Source of the DNA: JALZDI01 sp965653225
GTDB taxonomy: Bacteria > Actinomycetota > Actinomycetes > Propionibacteriales > Nocardioidaceae
Length of the DNA: 37,253 nucleotides
Assembly: GCA_965653225.1 (NCBI GenBank)
Contig: CBFGZI010000024.1
Location: forward strand, 1-37,253
Direction of reading: 5' to 3'
Made by a program: the position numbers and the translations under genes. The notes beneath the pieces were generated by a model. The model made no database searches. It was not told the DNA's origin and was given only the letters and a program-made list of their open reading frames with translations. Shown here in pieces: positions 15,096 through 22,953 of the stretch (positions are counted from its first letter, which is position 1; each line of letters begins with the position of its first letter).

Positions 15096-15992
15096 TCAGA
15101 GTTCGATGACGAGGTCGAGCATGTCGACGACCGGCCGGAAACCGAGCGCTTCGTAGACCCTGTTGGACGTGGGGTTCGCCTGGTCCGTGTAGAGGCACAC
15201 GCGGGCACCGCCGGAGAGAAGACGCCGGGAGACCTCGGCGACCGCGTTGCTGGCCCAGCCGCGTCCGCGCTCCGCAGGCGGGGTGTACACCGGTGCGATC
15301 CGGGCGACACCGAACGACGGCGGGGTGGCCCCTGTCAGGTGCACGGGCCGGCCCGACTCGTCCACCCAGAACCAGAAGTCACCGTCCCGGACTCGTCGCC
15401 GCAGGTCTGGGGTGCTGGGCAGATGGTCCGCAGTCGTACCGCGGGGCCGGCCGGCCTGCTCGTCCGCGTCACCGCTGAACGCGCCGAACCACTCGGCCAC
15501 CAGGTTCAGCTCCGCCTCGGTGGCGACCACCAGCCTGCCGGGCACCGGGTCCGGCGGGACCAGCTCGCCGAGCTCGTGCAGGGTCGTGTGCCTGGAGACC
15601 GCGACGACCCCACCGCCGAGCCTTGCCAGCTCCGCCGCGCACACCTGCGCGGTGGGCGCGGCGCCGTTCACGCCGAGAACGCCCTCGCCGCGCTCGTGGA
15701 GGGTGCGGGCGAGCGCCACCGCGGCCTCCTCGGGCATGGGGAGCAGGAACGGGGGCCACGGAGGAAAGGCGGCCGTACGCATGCCCGCGCCGACGACGTG
15801 GCCGGCCTCCTCCCGCACGACCAGCCACCAGTCTCCGTCCGGCTGGCGAACCCCGTCCGCGACCTCCGCGGCCGCCCGGTGGGCCAGTGTCGTCACCACC
15901 GTGCTCACCACCGGTTCGGCGGCCAGGTAGTCGTCCGCCGCGGCCAGGAACTCGCCAGGACCGTCACAGAACTGCAGCCGTGCGGGGCTCAC
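15096..15992 (-). CDS. GNAT-family N-acetyltransferase
   Basis: The product has 298 residues from the GTG at 15992 (MSPARLQFCDGPGEFLAAAD). The C-terminal half is a GNAT domain. It has the acetyl-CoA loop TPPAERGRGWASNAVAEVSR (about 230-249), followed by ARVCLYTDQANPTSNRVYEA and LGFRPVVDMLDL, the typical final strands. The N-terminal half looks like a degenerate second GNAT fold (WWLVVREEAGHVVGAGMRTA), as in two-domain FR47-like acetyltransferases. The acceptor substrate is unknown. The open frame continues upstream to 16406, but that part is antisense to the next gene and is not coding. Confidence 0.85.
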   Translation of the reverse strand: MSPARLQFCDGPGEFLAAADDYLAAEPVVSTVVTTLAHRAAAEVADGVRQPDGDWWLVVREEAGHVVGAGMRTAAFPPWPPFLLPMPEEAAVALARTLHERGEGVLGVNGAAPTAQVCAAELARLGGGVVAVSRHTTLHELGELVPPDPVPGRLVVATEAELNLVAEWFGAFSGDADEQAGRPRGTTADHLPSTPDLRRRVRDGDFWFWVDESGRPVHLTGATPPSFGVARIAPVYTPPAERGRGWASNAVAEVSRRLLSGGARVCLYTDQANPTSNRVYEALGFRPVVDMLDLVIEL

Positions 15993-16094
15993 CCGGCGCA
16001 GGCTACCCGGGCCGAAGTCTCGCCGACGCGGTCCCGCCGGCGCAGTTCCGGGACCGCGGTGGATGCACGCGGAGGAAACGCCGACAATGAGGGG

Positions 16095-16409
16095 ATGGTC
16101 CTCATCGAGGCCGCCTTCGTGGTCGGCATTGTGTCGGTCATCGTCTACGCGACGATGTGGCTGCTGACGCGCTTCCGGGCCCCGCAACGCCCGGTGACGA
16201 CCGCCGGGCGGTGGCGGGCTGCGCACTACGACGTCAAGGGACGCACGCGGGTCGTGCTGCAGAAGGTCTCCCCCAGCGGCGCCAAGGTCGACGAGCACAT
16301 CATCGCGACCATCCCCGTCGACGACCCGGACTACGACGCGAAGTTCCTCGCCGCGATGAGCAGCGCCCGTGAGCGACGCGCGCTGTTCGAGATCGAGGAC
16401 GACCACTAG
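16095..16409 (+). CDS. Small membrane-anchored protein of unknown function
   Basis: The product has 104 residues from the ATG at 16095. A single N-terminal membrane helix (MVLIEAAFVVGIVSVIVYAT, continuing MWLLTRF) is followed by a soluble domain of about 70 residues. That domain contains RVVLQKVSPSGAKVDEHIIA and IPVDDPDYDAKFLAAMSSAR, and looks like a compact alpha/beta fold. A GAGGGG sequence directly abuts the ATG, so initiation may be leaderless or use a nearby start. Similar short proteins with one helix and a VDDPDYD-type segment are widespread in actinomycetes. The role is unknown. Confidence 0.7.
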   Translation: MVLIEAAFVVGIVSVIVYATMWLLTRFRAPQRPVTTAGRWRAAHYDVKGRTRVVLQKVSPSGAKVDEHIIATIPVDDPDYDAKFLAAMSSARERRALFEIEDDH

Positions 16410-16444
16410 CTCGTGCGAGCCCCTGGGGCAGACATGATGAGGTC

Positions 16445-17221
16445 ATGAGCCAGGACCTCTGGGCCTCGTTGGCCGGCCAGTTCGTCGACGAGGCCTACGC
16501 CTCGGTGAAGGGACAGGTGCGGACGTACGTCCTGCACAGCCATCTGCTCGAGCACCTGCCGGCGCCGCCGGCCGCCGTCCTGGACGTCGGTGGAGGCGCC
16601 GGTCACCAGTCCATTCCCCTGGCACGGGCGGGCTACGAGGTCACGCTGCTCGACTCCTCGCCCGCGATGCTGCAGAAGGCCGAGCAGCGGCTGGCCTCGG
16701 AGACCGAGGCGGTACGCGGTCGGGTGCGGCTCGTGCACGCCGAGGGCGAGGCGGCGAACGAGGCCACGGGCGGCGAGGGGTTCCAGGCCGTGCTGTGCCA
16801 CGGGGTCCTCATGTACCTGGACCGCCCGGACCGCCTCGTGAGCGCGCTGTGCCAGTGCGCCGCGCCGGCCGGGCTGGTCTCCCTGATGGCGCTCAACGCC
16901 AGGACCCTGGCGACACGACCGGCCCTGGAGCGCCGATGGGCCGATGCGCTGGCGGCGTTCGACGCCGGCGGTGAACGCGGCGTGCTCGGTGTCGACACCC
17001 GGGCCGACACCGTCGAGGGGCTGTCGGAGCTGCTGCGCACGCACGGCGTCGAACCTGAGGCCTGGTACGGCGTGTGGCTGTTCACCGACCTGGTCGACGT
17101 CGCCTCGGCAACGGCGGAGGAGGCGTCGGAGATCGCGGCGGTCGAGCTGCGGGCCAGCCGTCAGGACCCGTACCGCGGCTTCAGCCGGGTCTTCCATCTC
17201 CTGGGCCGGCGCAGCGGATAG
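16445..17221 (+). CDS. SAM-dependent methyltransferase (class I)
   Basis: The product has 258 residues. The SAM-binding motif I VLDVGGGAGHQSIPLARAG lies near residues 45-63, motif post-I is VTLLDSSPAMLQKAE (about 67-81), and a motif II-like strand is FQAVLCHGVLMYLDRP (about 115-130). This is a canonical Rossmann-type methyltransferase related to the SmtA/CmoM group. The substrate cannot be inferred. The ATG at 16445 follows CATGAT and GAGGTC, so either a leaderless or a Shine-Dalgarno start is possible. It converges on the thioesterase gene with 14 bases between the stops. Confidence 0.85.
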   Translation: MSQDLWASLAGQFVDEAYASVKGQVRTYVLHSHLLEHLPAPPAAVLDVGGGAGHQSIPLARAGYEVTLLDSSPAMLQKAEQRLASETEAVRGRVRLVHAEGEAANEATGGEGFQAVLCHGVLMYLDRPDRLVSALCQCAAPAGLVSLMALNARTLATRPALERRWADALAAFDAGGERGVLGVDTRADTVEGLSELLRTHGVEPEAWYGVWLFTDLVDVASATAEEASEIAAVELRASRQDPYRGFSRVFHLLGRRSG

Positions 17222-17235
17222 GCGCCGGCCGGCGC

Positions 17236-17634
17236 TCAGCTGCCGGGTGCCGTCCGCTTCAGGAACCGCTCGCGGTCGACCACGACGCGGGTGACCTCAC
17301 CGCGTCCGACGACCTGGCCGTCATCGTGTTCGGCCTGGAAGTCGAACACGAGCAGCCGTTCGTCGACCCGAGCCAAGGTGGCGGTCACGAAGACCGCCGT
17401 GTCCAGGGGGCTGGGCTGGTCGTGCTGGAGCTGCAGCCGCATGCCGACGCTGGTCTGCGACTCGTCCAGCTCAGCCGCGATCGCCGCGCACGTGGCGTCC
17501 TCCGCCCAGGTCAGCAGGCGGGACGAGGCGAGGACCGGAACGTCGCCGGTCCCGAGCGTGCGTGCGAGGTCGGCGTCGGTGACCTTGTGAGAGACGCGGG
17601 CAGTGGCACCCACCGCGGGCATCGATGCGCTCAT
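17236..17634 (-). CDS. FlK-like hotdog-fold thioesterase
   Basis: The product has 132 residues, a single hotdog domain. Residues resembling the fluoroacetyl-CoA thioesterase (FlK) active site are visible: the helix LLTWAEDATCAAI with its acidic residue and the strand GMRLQLQHDQPSPLDTAVFV with a His. The C-terminal strand is VVGRGEVTRVVVDRERFLKR. It should hydrolyse a small acyl-CoA, but specificity cannot be given and resistance to fluoroacetate is not implied. It lies 58 bases downstream of the SRPBCC gene on the same strand, so the two may be co-transcribed. Confidence 0.75.
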   Translation of the reverse strand: MSASMPAVGATARVSHKVTDADLARTLGTGDVPVLASSRLLTWAEDATCAAIAAELDESQTSVGMRLQLQHDQPSPLDTAVFVTATLARVDERLLVFDFQAEHDDGQVVGRGEVTRVVVDRERFLKRTAPGS

Positions 17635-17692
17635 CTCCGGCCCGTACCCGAGAGGTGCGGTGCGTAGACGGTCGCGAGTGACCTACGCACCG

Positions 17693-18151
17693 TCAGCCGT
17701 CCTCGGCGAGGGCGGCCAGCCGGTCGAGCGAGGCACGGAGCTTGTCCGGCGTGGTCGCCCGGGCCCGGCGGAAACGGGTCTCGTCGGCCAGCTGGGTCCA
17801 GTCGTAGGTGTGGGTGACACGCGTGGTCGACGCGTCGACCGGCTCGAGCTCCCACCGCCACAGGTGGCCCGGAGGCTGCTGGCCCGGCTCGGCCGGTCGC
17901 CAGGCGATGCGGCGGCCCTCGTCGAACTCCACCACGTGGTTCTCGCGAACCTGGCCTCCGGTGAGGGTCATGCTGAACACGTCGTCGACCCCGTGGATGC
18001 GCTGCCCGGCGGGCGCCTCCGACAGGTTGTCGTTGCCGTCCCAACGAGGCTGCTGAGCCGGGTCGGCGATGAGCTCGAAGATCTGCTCGGACCCGGCCGA
18101 GATCTCACGGGTGGCGCTGACGACGCGCGCGTCCTCCTGGTCGCTTGTCAT
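17693..18151 (-). CDS. SRPBCC (START/polyketide cyclase-like) family protein
   Basis: The product has 152 residues from the ATG at 18151 (MTSDQEDARVVSATREISAG). It shows the usual SRPBCC order: an initial strand (ATREISAGSEQIFELIADPA), then PRWDGNDNLSEA, a central strand pair (ENHVVEFDEGRRIAWRPAEP), then WRWELEPVDASTTRVTHTYD, and a long C-terminal helix (TPDKLRASLDRLAALAED). These proteins bind hydrophobic ligands in a deep cavity and are usually uncharacterised. No catalytic residues can be named. Confidence 0.85.
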   Translation of the reverse strand: MTSDQEDARVVSATREISAGSEQIFELIADPAQQPRWDGNDNLSEAPAGQRIHGVDDVFSMTLTGGQVRENHVVEFDEGRRIAWRPAEPGQQPPGHLWRWELEPVDASTTRVTHTYDWTQLADETRFRRARATTPDKLRASLDRLAALAEDG

Positions 18152-18232
18152 CGCCCCATCGAAGCACACGGCGCGCCGCAGCCTCGGCCTGCTGCGGGCC
18201 TTCCGTACCGACGTACTGGCGCAGCCACTGTC

Positions 18233-18238
18233 TAGTGT
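18233..18238 (+). promoter_or_regulatory. Putative -10 box for a leaderless MOSC gene
   Basis: TAGTGT matches TANNNT and ends six bases before the GTG at 18245. No good -35 hexamer is present. There is no Shine-Dalgarno sequence at this start, which fits leaderless initiation. Confidence 0.35.
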
Positions 18239-18244
18239 TGGGCC

Positions 18245-18934
18245 GTGCAGACCTCGGTGATCTCCCTGCGCCGCTACCCGGTGAAGTCGATGGGCGGCGA
18301 GAGCCTCGACGAAGCCGAGGTCGACTCCCGCGGCTTCGTCGGAGACCGGTGGTACGCCGTCGAGGACGAGGACGGACGCCTGGCGTCGGGGAAGAGCACC
18401 CGCCGTTTCCGGCGTCGCGACGCCGTCTTCGACTACTCCGCCGAGACGGAGCCCGACGGCCGTGTCGTCGTCCGCCGGGGCGACACCCGTTGGTACGTGG
18501 GCGACCCAATTCTCGAGCAGCGGCTCTCGGACGACATGCGGGCGGCGGTGCGGATCACGCCCGCGGGCAGCGTTCCGCACCACGACGACGGCTCGGTCTC
18601 GCTCGTCAGCTCGGCCAGCCTGCAGTGGTGCGCCGACCGGTGGGACGGCAGCCCAGACCCGCGGCGGCTGCGCGTCAACATCGTGCTCGGCGGCGACGAG
18701 CCGTTCGTCGAGGAGCAGTGGGTGGACCGAGAGCTCGAGATCGGGTCGGCCCGGCTACGTGTCGTGCAGCGGGTGCCTCGCTGCCGCATGATCGACATCG
18801 AGCAGGACGGCACCGACCCCGGCATCCACTGGCTCAAACCGCTGACCCAGGAGCGGGAGATGTGTCTTGCCGTCTATGCCGACGTCACCCGTCCGGGCCG
18901 CATCGCCGTCGGGGACCAACCGCGGCCCGTGTAG
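18245..18934 (+). CDS. MOSC domain protein
   Basis: The product has 229 residues from the GTG at 18245. An N-terminal MOSC_N beta-barrel (VISLRRYPVKSMGGESLDEA, then GFVGDRWYAVEDEDG) is followed by the MOSC domain. That domain contains the conserved Cys in RVPRCRMIDIEQDG near residue 180 and a NI-LGGDEPFVEEQW region. MOSC proteins carry or transfer sulfur to the molybdenum cofactor and include the mARC-like N-hydroxyl reductases. No ferredoxin domain is attached, so an electron donor would have to be separate. The substrate is unknown. Confidence 0.85.
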   Translation: MQTSVISLRRYPVKSMGGESLDEAEVDSRGFVGDRWYAVEDEDGRLASGKSTRRFRRRDAVFDYSAETEPDGRVVVRRGDTRWYVGDPILEQRLSDDMRAAVRITPAGSVPHHDDGSVSLVSSASLQWCADRWDGSPDPRRLRVNIVLGGDEPFVEEQWVDRELEIGSARLRVVQRVPRCRMIDIEQDGTDPGIHWLKPLTQEREMCLAVYADVTRPGRIAVGDQPRPV

Positions 18935-19040
18935 ATGGCCGTTCCGACGGTGAGATTCACGAGCCCGCGTGACGTCCCTGGATCCGCTAGCCGCAACAAG
19001 TGTCGGGCTATGCTTTTCCGTCTAACGGGAGGAGTCGGAC

Positions 19041-19241
19041 ATGACTCTGCTGGTAGTTCTTCTGGTGGCTTTGGCCGTGCTGGCCGGGTGCCTCGTGGTC
19101 CTCTTCCGCAGGCAGCGTTTGAACAAGGGCGCGGACGAATGGACGCACGGCGCGGAGCGCCTCCCCAGCCTGAGCGAAAGGGCCGACACAGCCCCGCACG
19201 TCGACGGCAGCGCCGGTACCGGCATCGGCGTCGTGCTGTAA
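19041..19241 (+). CDS. Small membrane protein (66 residues)
   Basis: An ATG at 19041 has a strong GGGAGGAG sequence six bases upstream and a TATGCT -10 box at 19009-19014. The first 21 residues (MTLLVVLLVALAVLAGCLVV) form one membrane helix, followed by RRQRLNKG and a hydrophilic tail rich in Ser, Glu and Gly. The Cys at residue 17 is in AGC, and a lipobox (VLAGC) can be read with cleavage before C17, so it may be a short lipoprotein. The function is unknown. Confidence 0.6.
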   Translation: MTLLVVLLVALAVLAGCLVVLFRRQRLNKGADEWTHGAERLPSLSERADTAPHVDGSAGTGIGVVL

Positions 19242-19349
19242 GCGAGGCCACCTCTCGGCTGCCCCCCACATGGGCCATTGCCACCCGCACCACAAGCGCG
19301 TTGCATCGATCAGGAGCGCTTGTCGCGTAGGGACGGGGGTCGGTCGGGT

Positions 19350-20990
19350 ATGTCCGCGAAACACAGGGGGCGATCGAGGCGTCCGCGCCGGAGCCATCTG
19401 GTCACTGCCTGCGCCGCGGCAACCGCGTTGTTGCTGACCTCGTGCACGACCTCCAGCTCAGCCGGTGGAACCCGGCCGACCGAGCAGGCCGCGGCTCAGG
19501 TCGCCGTGCGGGAGGTGCCACCGGCGGTCCAGAAGATCATGGACCAGCCCGACTACAAGACCGCCCGCCTCATCTACGCCGTCACCGACCTGAAGAGCGG
19601 CGACCTTCTGCTCGCGCACCGCGAGAACGAGATGGCCTTCACCGGTTCCACGGCCAAGCTGTTCACCGTAGGCACCGCGTTCGACGTGCTGGGTCCGGAC
19701 CACCGCGTCACCACCCCGGTGTACGCGACCGCACCCGTGCAGGCCGGTGTCGTCCACGGCGACCTCGCACTGGTGGCCTCTGGAGACCTGGCCATGGGTG
19801 GCCGCGGTGCCCTCGCCGGCAAGTTCAACTACACCTTCAACGCGCACGCCGTCGACCACGTGTACGGGGATATCGCCCCCAACGCGGTCAAGCCGAAGGG
19901 CAACCCGCTGGCCGGCCTGGACGATCTCGCCCGGCAGATAGCGGCCAACGGCGTGACCCGCGTGGCCGGCGACGTGGTGGTCGACCAGCGCCTCTGGAAG
20001 CCCTTCGACAGCCAGGAAGGTGTCGTACCGGCGATCTTCGTGAACGACAACCTGCTCGACATCACGGTCACGCCCGCCGTTCGCGGCCAGACCGCGACCG
20101 TCGCGGCGACCCCACGTTCTGCTGCCTTCTCCGCGGTGTCGCAGGTGAAGACCGTGGCCGGGTCCGACAGCGACATCCAGGTCGCCGCCGACCCCGCGGA
20201 CCCCCACAGCATCGTCGTGTCGGGCACGATCGGCGCGGCGGCCGGCCCGCACCTGACGGTCTACCGCATCCCCGACCCCGCGTCGTGGGCGCGGACGCTG
20301 TTCATCGAGGCCCTCGAGCGCGCCGGGGTCACCGTCGACGCCGACCCGGTCGCGGACAACCCGAAGCCGCCCACGGCTCCCTACCAAGGTGTGCTGAAGC
20401 TCGCGTCGTTGCAGTCACCGCCGCTCCGGGAGTTCGGGAAGATGATCCTCGCGACCAGCTACAACACCGGCGCGAACGCGCTGCTGTGCGACCTGGCCGT
20501 GCACGAGGGTTCGACCGACTGCCTGGAAGGCCTCCAGCCGATCCGCCGCCTGATCGACCAGGCCGGGCTGGCGTCCAACGACGTCGTGCTCGTCGACGGA
20601 CAGGGCGCGGACCCGGCGTCGACGACCCCTGCGCAGATGGTGGCCTGGCTGCGCTGGACCAAGGACCAGAGCTGGTCTGCTGCCTTCGACGCAGGTCTTC
20701 CGGTGCTGGGTGAGTCGGGGACGCTGGCCAGCGTCGGGCAGAGCAGCCCGGCACGAGGCAAGGTCATGGCCAAGACCGGCACCAGCGCCCACCCGGATCC
20801 CGCCACCGGCCGGGTGCTGCTGAACGTCCAGAGCCTCGCGGGGTTCATGAAGACAGACGACGGACGGACCCTGGTCTTCAGCACCGCGCTGAGCGGCGCG
20901 ACCTACCCCGACGTGCTGACCACGCTGGTCAAGTCGAACACCGACGTCGCCGCCGTGGCCACGGACCTCCAGCAGACCCTGTCGCGCTGA
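19350..20990 (+). CDS. dacB: D-alanyl-D-alanine carboxypeptidase/endopeptidase, PBP4 (DacB) type lipoprotein
   Basis: The product has 546 residues from the ATG at 19350. An N-terminal signal with a lipobox LLLTSC (Cys32) suggests lipid anchoring. The three active-site motifs of the serine peptidase S13 family are present: SxxK as S100-T-A-K103, SxN as SYN at about 370-372, and KTG at about 475-477. A large insertion between SxxK and SxN, typical of PBP4, contains LAGLDDLARQIAANGVTRVA and VVVDQRLWKPFDS. The enzyme trims peptidoglycan stem peptides outside the membrane. A substrate-binding-independent role of the lipid anchor cannot be inferred. The stop is embedded in a 13-base tandem repeat. 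Confidence 0.9.
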   Translation: MSAKHRGRSRRPRRSHLVTACAAATALLLTSCTTSSSAGGTRPTEQAAAQVAVREVPPAVQKIMDQPDYKTARLIYAVTDLKSGDLLLAHRENEMAFTGSTAKLFTVGTAFDVLGPDHRVTTPVYATAPVQAGVVHGDLALVASGDLAMGGRGALAGKFNYTFNAHAVDHVYGDIAPNAVKPKGNPLAGLDDLARQIAANGVTRVAGDVVVDQRLWKPFDSQEGVVPAIFVNDNLLDITVTPAVRGQTATVAATPRSAAFSAVSQVKTVAGSDSDIQVAADPADPHSIVVSGTIGAAAGPHLTVYRIPDPASWARTLFIEALERAGVTVDADPVADNPKPPTAPYQGVLKLASLQSPPLREFGKMILATSYNTGANALLCDLAVHEGSTDCLEGLQPIRRLIDQAGLASNDVVLVDGQGADPASTTPAQMVAWLRWTKDQSWSAAFDAGLPVLGESGTLASVGQSSPARGKVMAKTGTSAHPDPATGRVLLNVQSLAGFMKTDDGRTLVFSTALSGATYPDVLTTLVKSNTDVAAVATDLQQTLSR

Positions 20991-21017
20991 GCTGTCGCGC
21001 TGAACTGTCGCCCTGGG
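20979..21017 (+). repeat. Three 13-base tandem repeats across the dacB stop codon
   Basis: CTGTCGCGCTGAG (20979-20991), CTGTCGCGCTGAA (20992-21004) and the diverged CTGTCGCCCTGGG (21005-21017) are arranged head to tail. The dacB TGA stop is in the first unit. Because 13 is not a multiple of three, gain or loss of a unit would not move the stop, since the first copy always contains it. Confidence 0.75.
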
Positions 21018-21028
21018 CGCATCCGCGG

Positions 21029-22057
21029 TCACGGCGCCAGACGCTCGGCCAGCCAGGCAAGGGCAAGCGGGTAGCGGTACTCGATCGCGCCGTGGCCGGC
21101 GTCGAACAGCTCGAAGTGCACGCGCTCGTCGGCGACCCCGATGCGCCGGAGGCCGTCGCGGAACGCCGTGGCGCCGAGGTCGAGGTACACCTCGTCTCGC
21201 GTGCCGCCGTCGACCCATGCCGCGGTGAGGCTGCGGAGCGCGTCGGCGTAGTCGGCGCGCTCCAGCATGCGTACGGGGTCCCAGTCCAGCCAGCGCTGCC
21301 AGACGTCCTCGACGAGCCTTCCGGTCAGCGGGTCGAACGGCAGATGGACCGTGCCGTCCTTGTCCGCGGAGAAGCAGGCGGCGACGCCCAGCAGGATCAG
21401 CAGCTTCGAGTCCGCCTCCTTGGTGAAGGCGACGCGGGAGCGAAAGTCCTTCCACCAGCGCCAGATGTCGCCGTCGTAGGCGCGCAGCGCGCGGACCGCC
21501 TGGGCGAACTCGGGGATGTAGCAGTACTCGTACAGCGCGTCGCCGGCGTGCGTGGCCAGCGCGCCGAACAGGTCGGGCCGGAGCATCGGTGTGATCATCG
21601 CGCCGAAACCGCCGCTGGACTTGCCCGTGATCGCCCGGTGTCGCGGGTCGGCCAGGGTCGGGTACGTGTGGTCGACGAAGGGCACGATCTCGTCGCAGAG
21701 GTAGGAGTGGTAGCGGCCCGTTCCCGGCGAGTCCACGAACTGGCTGCCGCCGTACGCGGTCCACGCATCGACGTAGACCACGAGTACGTCGGGGACGCCA
21801 GGGTCGCTGAGGACCGCGTCGAACAGCTCGGTCACCGGCTGCCGGAAGGGCATGCGGTTGCGCCACATCGCCAGATGACCGGTGTAGCCCTGGATCACGT
21901 AGACGACGGGATACCGGCGGTCGCTGTCGAAGCCCGGCGGCAGGTGCACCCACAGTGGCCGTTCGTGGGGGTCGCCCAGCGGGTTGTCACGCAGCAGCTC
22001 GCTGGCAACCACGTGCTCGTCGACCCGGCCCGACATCTCACCCGACCACGGCAGCAT
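21029..22057 (-). CDS. Alpha/beta-hydrolase, esterase D/Fes-like
   Basis: The product has 342 residues from the ATG at 22057 (MLPWSGEMSGRVDEHVVASE). A longer frame from the GTG at 22090 is possible. The nucleophile elbow is GKSSGGFGAM, and an acidic residue follows in the GDALYEYCYIPEFAQ region. A C-terminal His lies in FELFDAGHGAIEYRYPLALA, giving the likely Ser/Asp/His triad. The core matches the esterase_PHB/Fes group (PVVYVIQGYTGHLAMWRNRM, VLVVYVDAWTAYGGSQFVDS). It should cleave a carboxylic ester. The substrate is unknown. It converges with dacB with 38 bases between the stops. Confidence 0.85.
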   Translation of the reverse strand: MLPWSGEMSGRVDEHVVASELLRDNPLGDPHERPLWVHLPPGFDSDRRYPVVYVIQGYTGHLAMWRNRMPFRQPVTELFDAVLSDPGVPDVLVVYVDAWTAYGGSQFVDSPGTGRYHSYLCDEIVPFVDHTYPTLADPRHRAITGKSSGGFGAMITPMLRPDLFGALATHAGDALYEYCYIPEFAQAVRALRAYDGDIWRWWKDFRSRVAFTKEADSKLLILLGVAACFSADKDGTVHLPFDPLTGRLVEDVWQRWLDWDPVRMLERADYADALRSLTAAWVDGGTRDEVYLDLGATAFRDGLRRIGVADERVHFELFDAGHGAIEYRYPLALAWLAERLAP

Positions 22058-22218
22058 GGCCGTGAGCCTATCCCGCCGGGCACTGCCCACTTCGGGACGC
22101 GGCTCCCGGTGCGCCCTGGCGGCTCACACTGCTTGCAATGCGGGCAATGGGTTGACATGAACGCTTTTGTCCCTGGCATAGTCGCGGCCGAGGTCGTCAT
22201 CCGGATGGTGGCCTCAGG

Positions 22219-22244
22219 GGCCGGACCGACCCACGGGTCCGGCC
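22219..22244. terminator. GC-rich hairpin
   Basis: GGCCGGACC (22219-22227) pairs with GGTCCGGCC (22236-22244) around an eight-base loop. No T-tract follows. It may end a minus-strand STAS transcript or a plus-strand transcript from the TTGACA site at 22152. Confidence 0.4.
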
Positions 22245-22310
22245 GCGTGCTGGGCACACCACGTGCTTGGTGCAGTCGGGTACCTAGACCCCGTATCTGG
22301 CGTACCTGAG

Positions 22311-22353
22311 CCGCCCCCGTCCTTCGTGCGCCCCCTACCGAAGGTGGGGGCGG
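22311..22353. terminator. Strong hairpin downstream of the STAS gene
   Basis: CCGCCCCCGTCCTTCG (22311-22326) pairs with CGAAGGTGGGGGCGG (22339-22353) with a single bulge and a 12-base loop. It lies about 70 bases past the STAS stop on the minus strand. It probably terminates that transcript. Confidence 0.6.
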
Positions 22354-22420
22354 TCCAATGTCCGCGCACGCCTACGGGCCGCCCGGCGTCGCCGGACGGG
22401 GCCAGGTGGGTGCGCGAGGC

Positions 22421-22804
22421 TCAGGCGAGCTGCCAGACGGCGTCGTCGAGCGAGTCGTAGATCGGGAACAGCTTGATGAGGTCGGTGATCTGCAGCGCCC
22501 GGAGGACCAGCCCGGAGGGACCGACAAGGCAGAACGTGCCGCGCTGCCGGTGGTGGTTGCGGTTCAGCGCGCCCACCATGGCGGCCATGCCGGACGAGTC
22601 GAGGAACGTCACCCGGGTCAGGTCGATGATGATCCGGTCCGACGTCCGGGCCGCTTCCTCCAGTGCCTCGCTCAGTGCTGGGGAGGTGCACAGGTCGACC
22701 TCGCCGGAGGCGACCACGACTGCGCATCCGCGCACGCACTCGGTACGGAAGAGTGCGTAGTCGAAGGCGTGCTCACCTTCATCTGACAGGAAAGCATGAG
22801 CCAC
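22421..22804 (-). CDS. STAS-domain anti-sigma factor antagonist
   Basis: The product has 127 residues from the GTG at 22804 (MAHAFLSDEGEHAFDYALFR), with GGGAG ten bases upstream. The STAS domain is complete: CAVVVASGEVDLCTSPALSE (about 27-46), IIIDLTRVTFLDSSGMAAMV (about 59-78) with the phosphorylatable Ser in DSSGM, and a C-terminal GLVLRALQITDLIKLFPIYD. It is of the RsbV/SpoIIAA type, which frees a sigma factor from an RsbW kinase when unphosphorylated. The kinase at 11235-11672 is a candidate partner but is 10 kb away. The ANTAR gene at 22954 lies upstream on the same strand. Confidence 0.9.
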   Translation of the reverse strand: MAHAFLSDEGEHAFDYALFRTECVRGCAVVVASGEVDLCTSPALSEALEEAARTSDRIIIDLTRVTFLDSSGMAAMVGALNRNHHRQRGTFCLVGPSGLVLRALQITDLIKLFPIYDSLDDAVWQLA

Positions 22805-22953
22805 CGCGGCCCATCTCCCTTCAGCCGGCTGCGGGGACCAGGCAACCGGAAGGGCTCGCCGCACTCACCCAGGAACGGGTGCGGGTCCGTGCGGCATCTT
22901 TCGTGGAACAGTCTACGACCGAAAAGGCGGCAAGGGACCAGGCAAATCCAGGG

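Larger units (their letters stand above)
22058..22420. other. Gene-free interval rich in hairpins, candidate small RNA locus
   Basis: No supported coding sequence occurs in these 363 bases. The plus strand contains TTGACA (22152-22157) and CATAGT (22177-22182) with a 19-base spacer, followed by two hairpins (22219-22244 and 22311-22353). This would fit a short non-coding transcript. Alternatively, the hairpins are only the terminators of the minus-strand STAS gene, which ends at 22421. No coding frame with a ribosome-binding site was found. Confidence 0.35.

Noticed and set aside
22156..22309. A short plus-strand frame beginning MNAFVPGIVAAEVVIRM
   Set aside because: No ribosome-binding site, and the frame crosses two strong hairpins. 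More likely non-coding.
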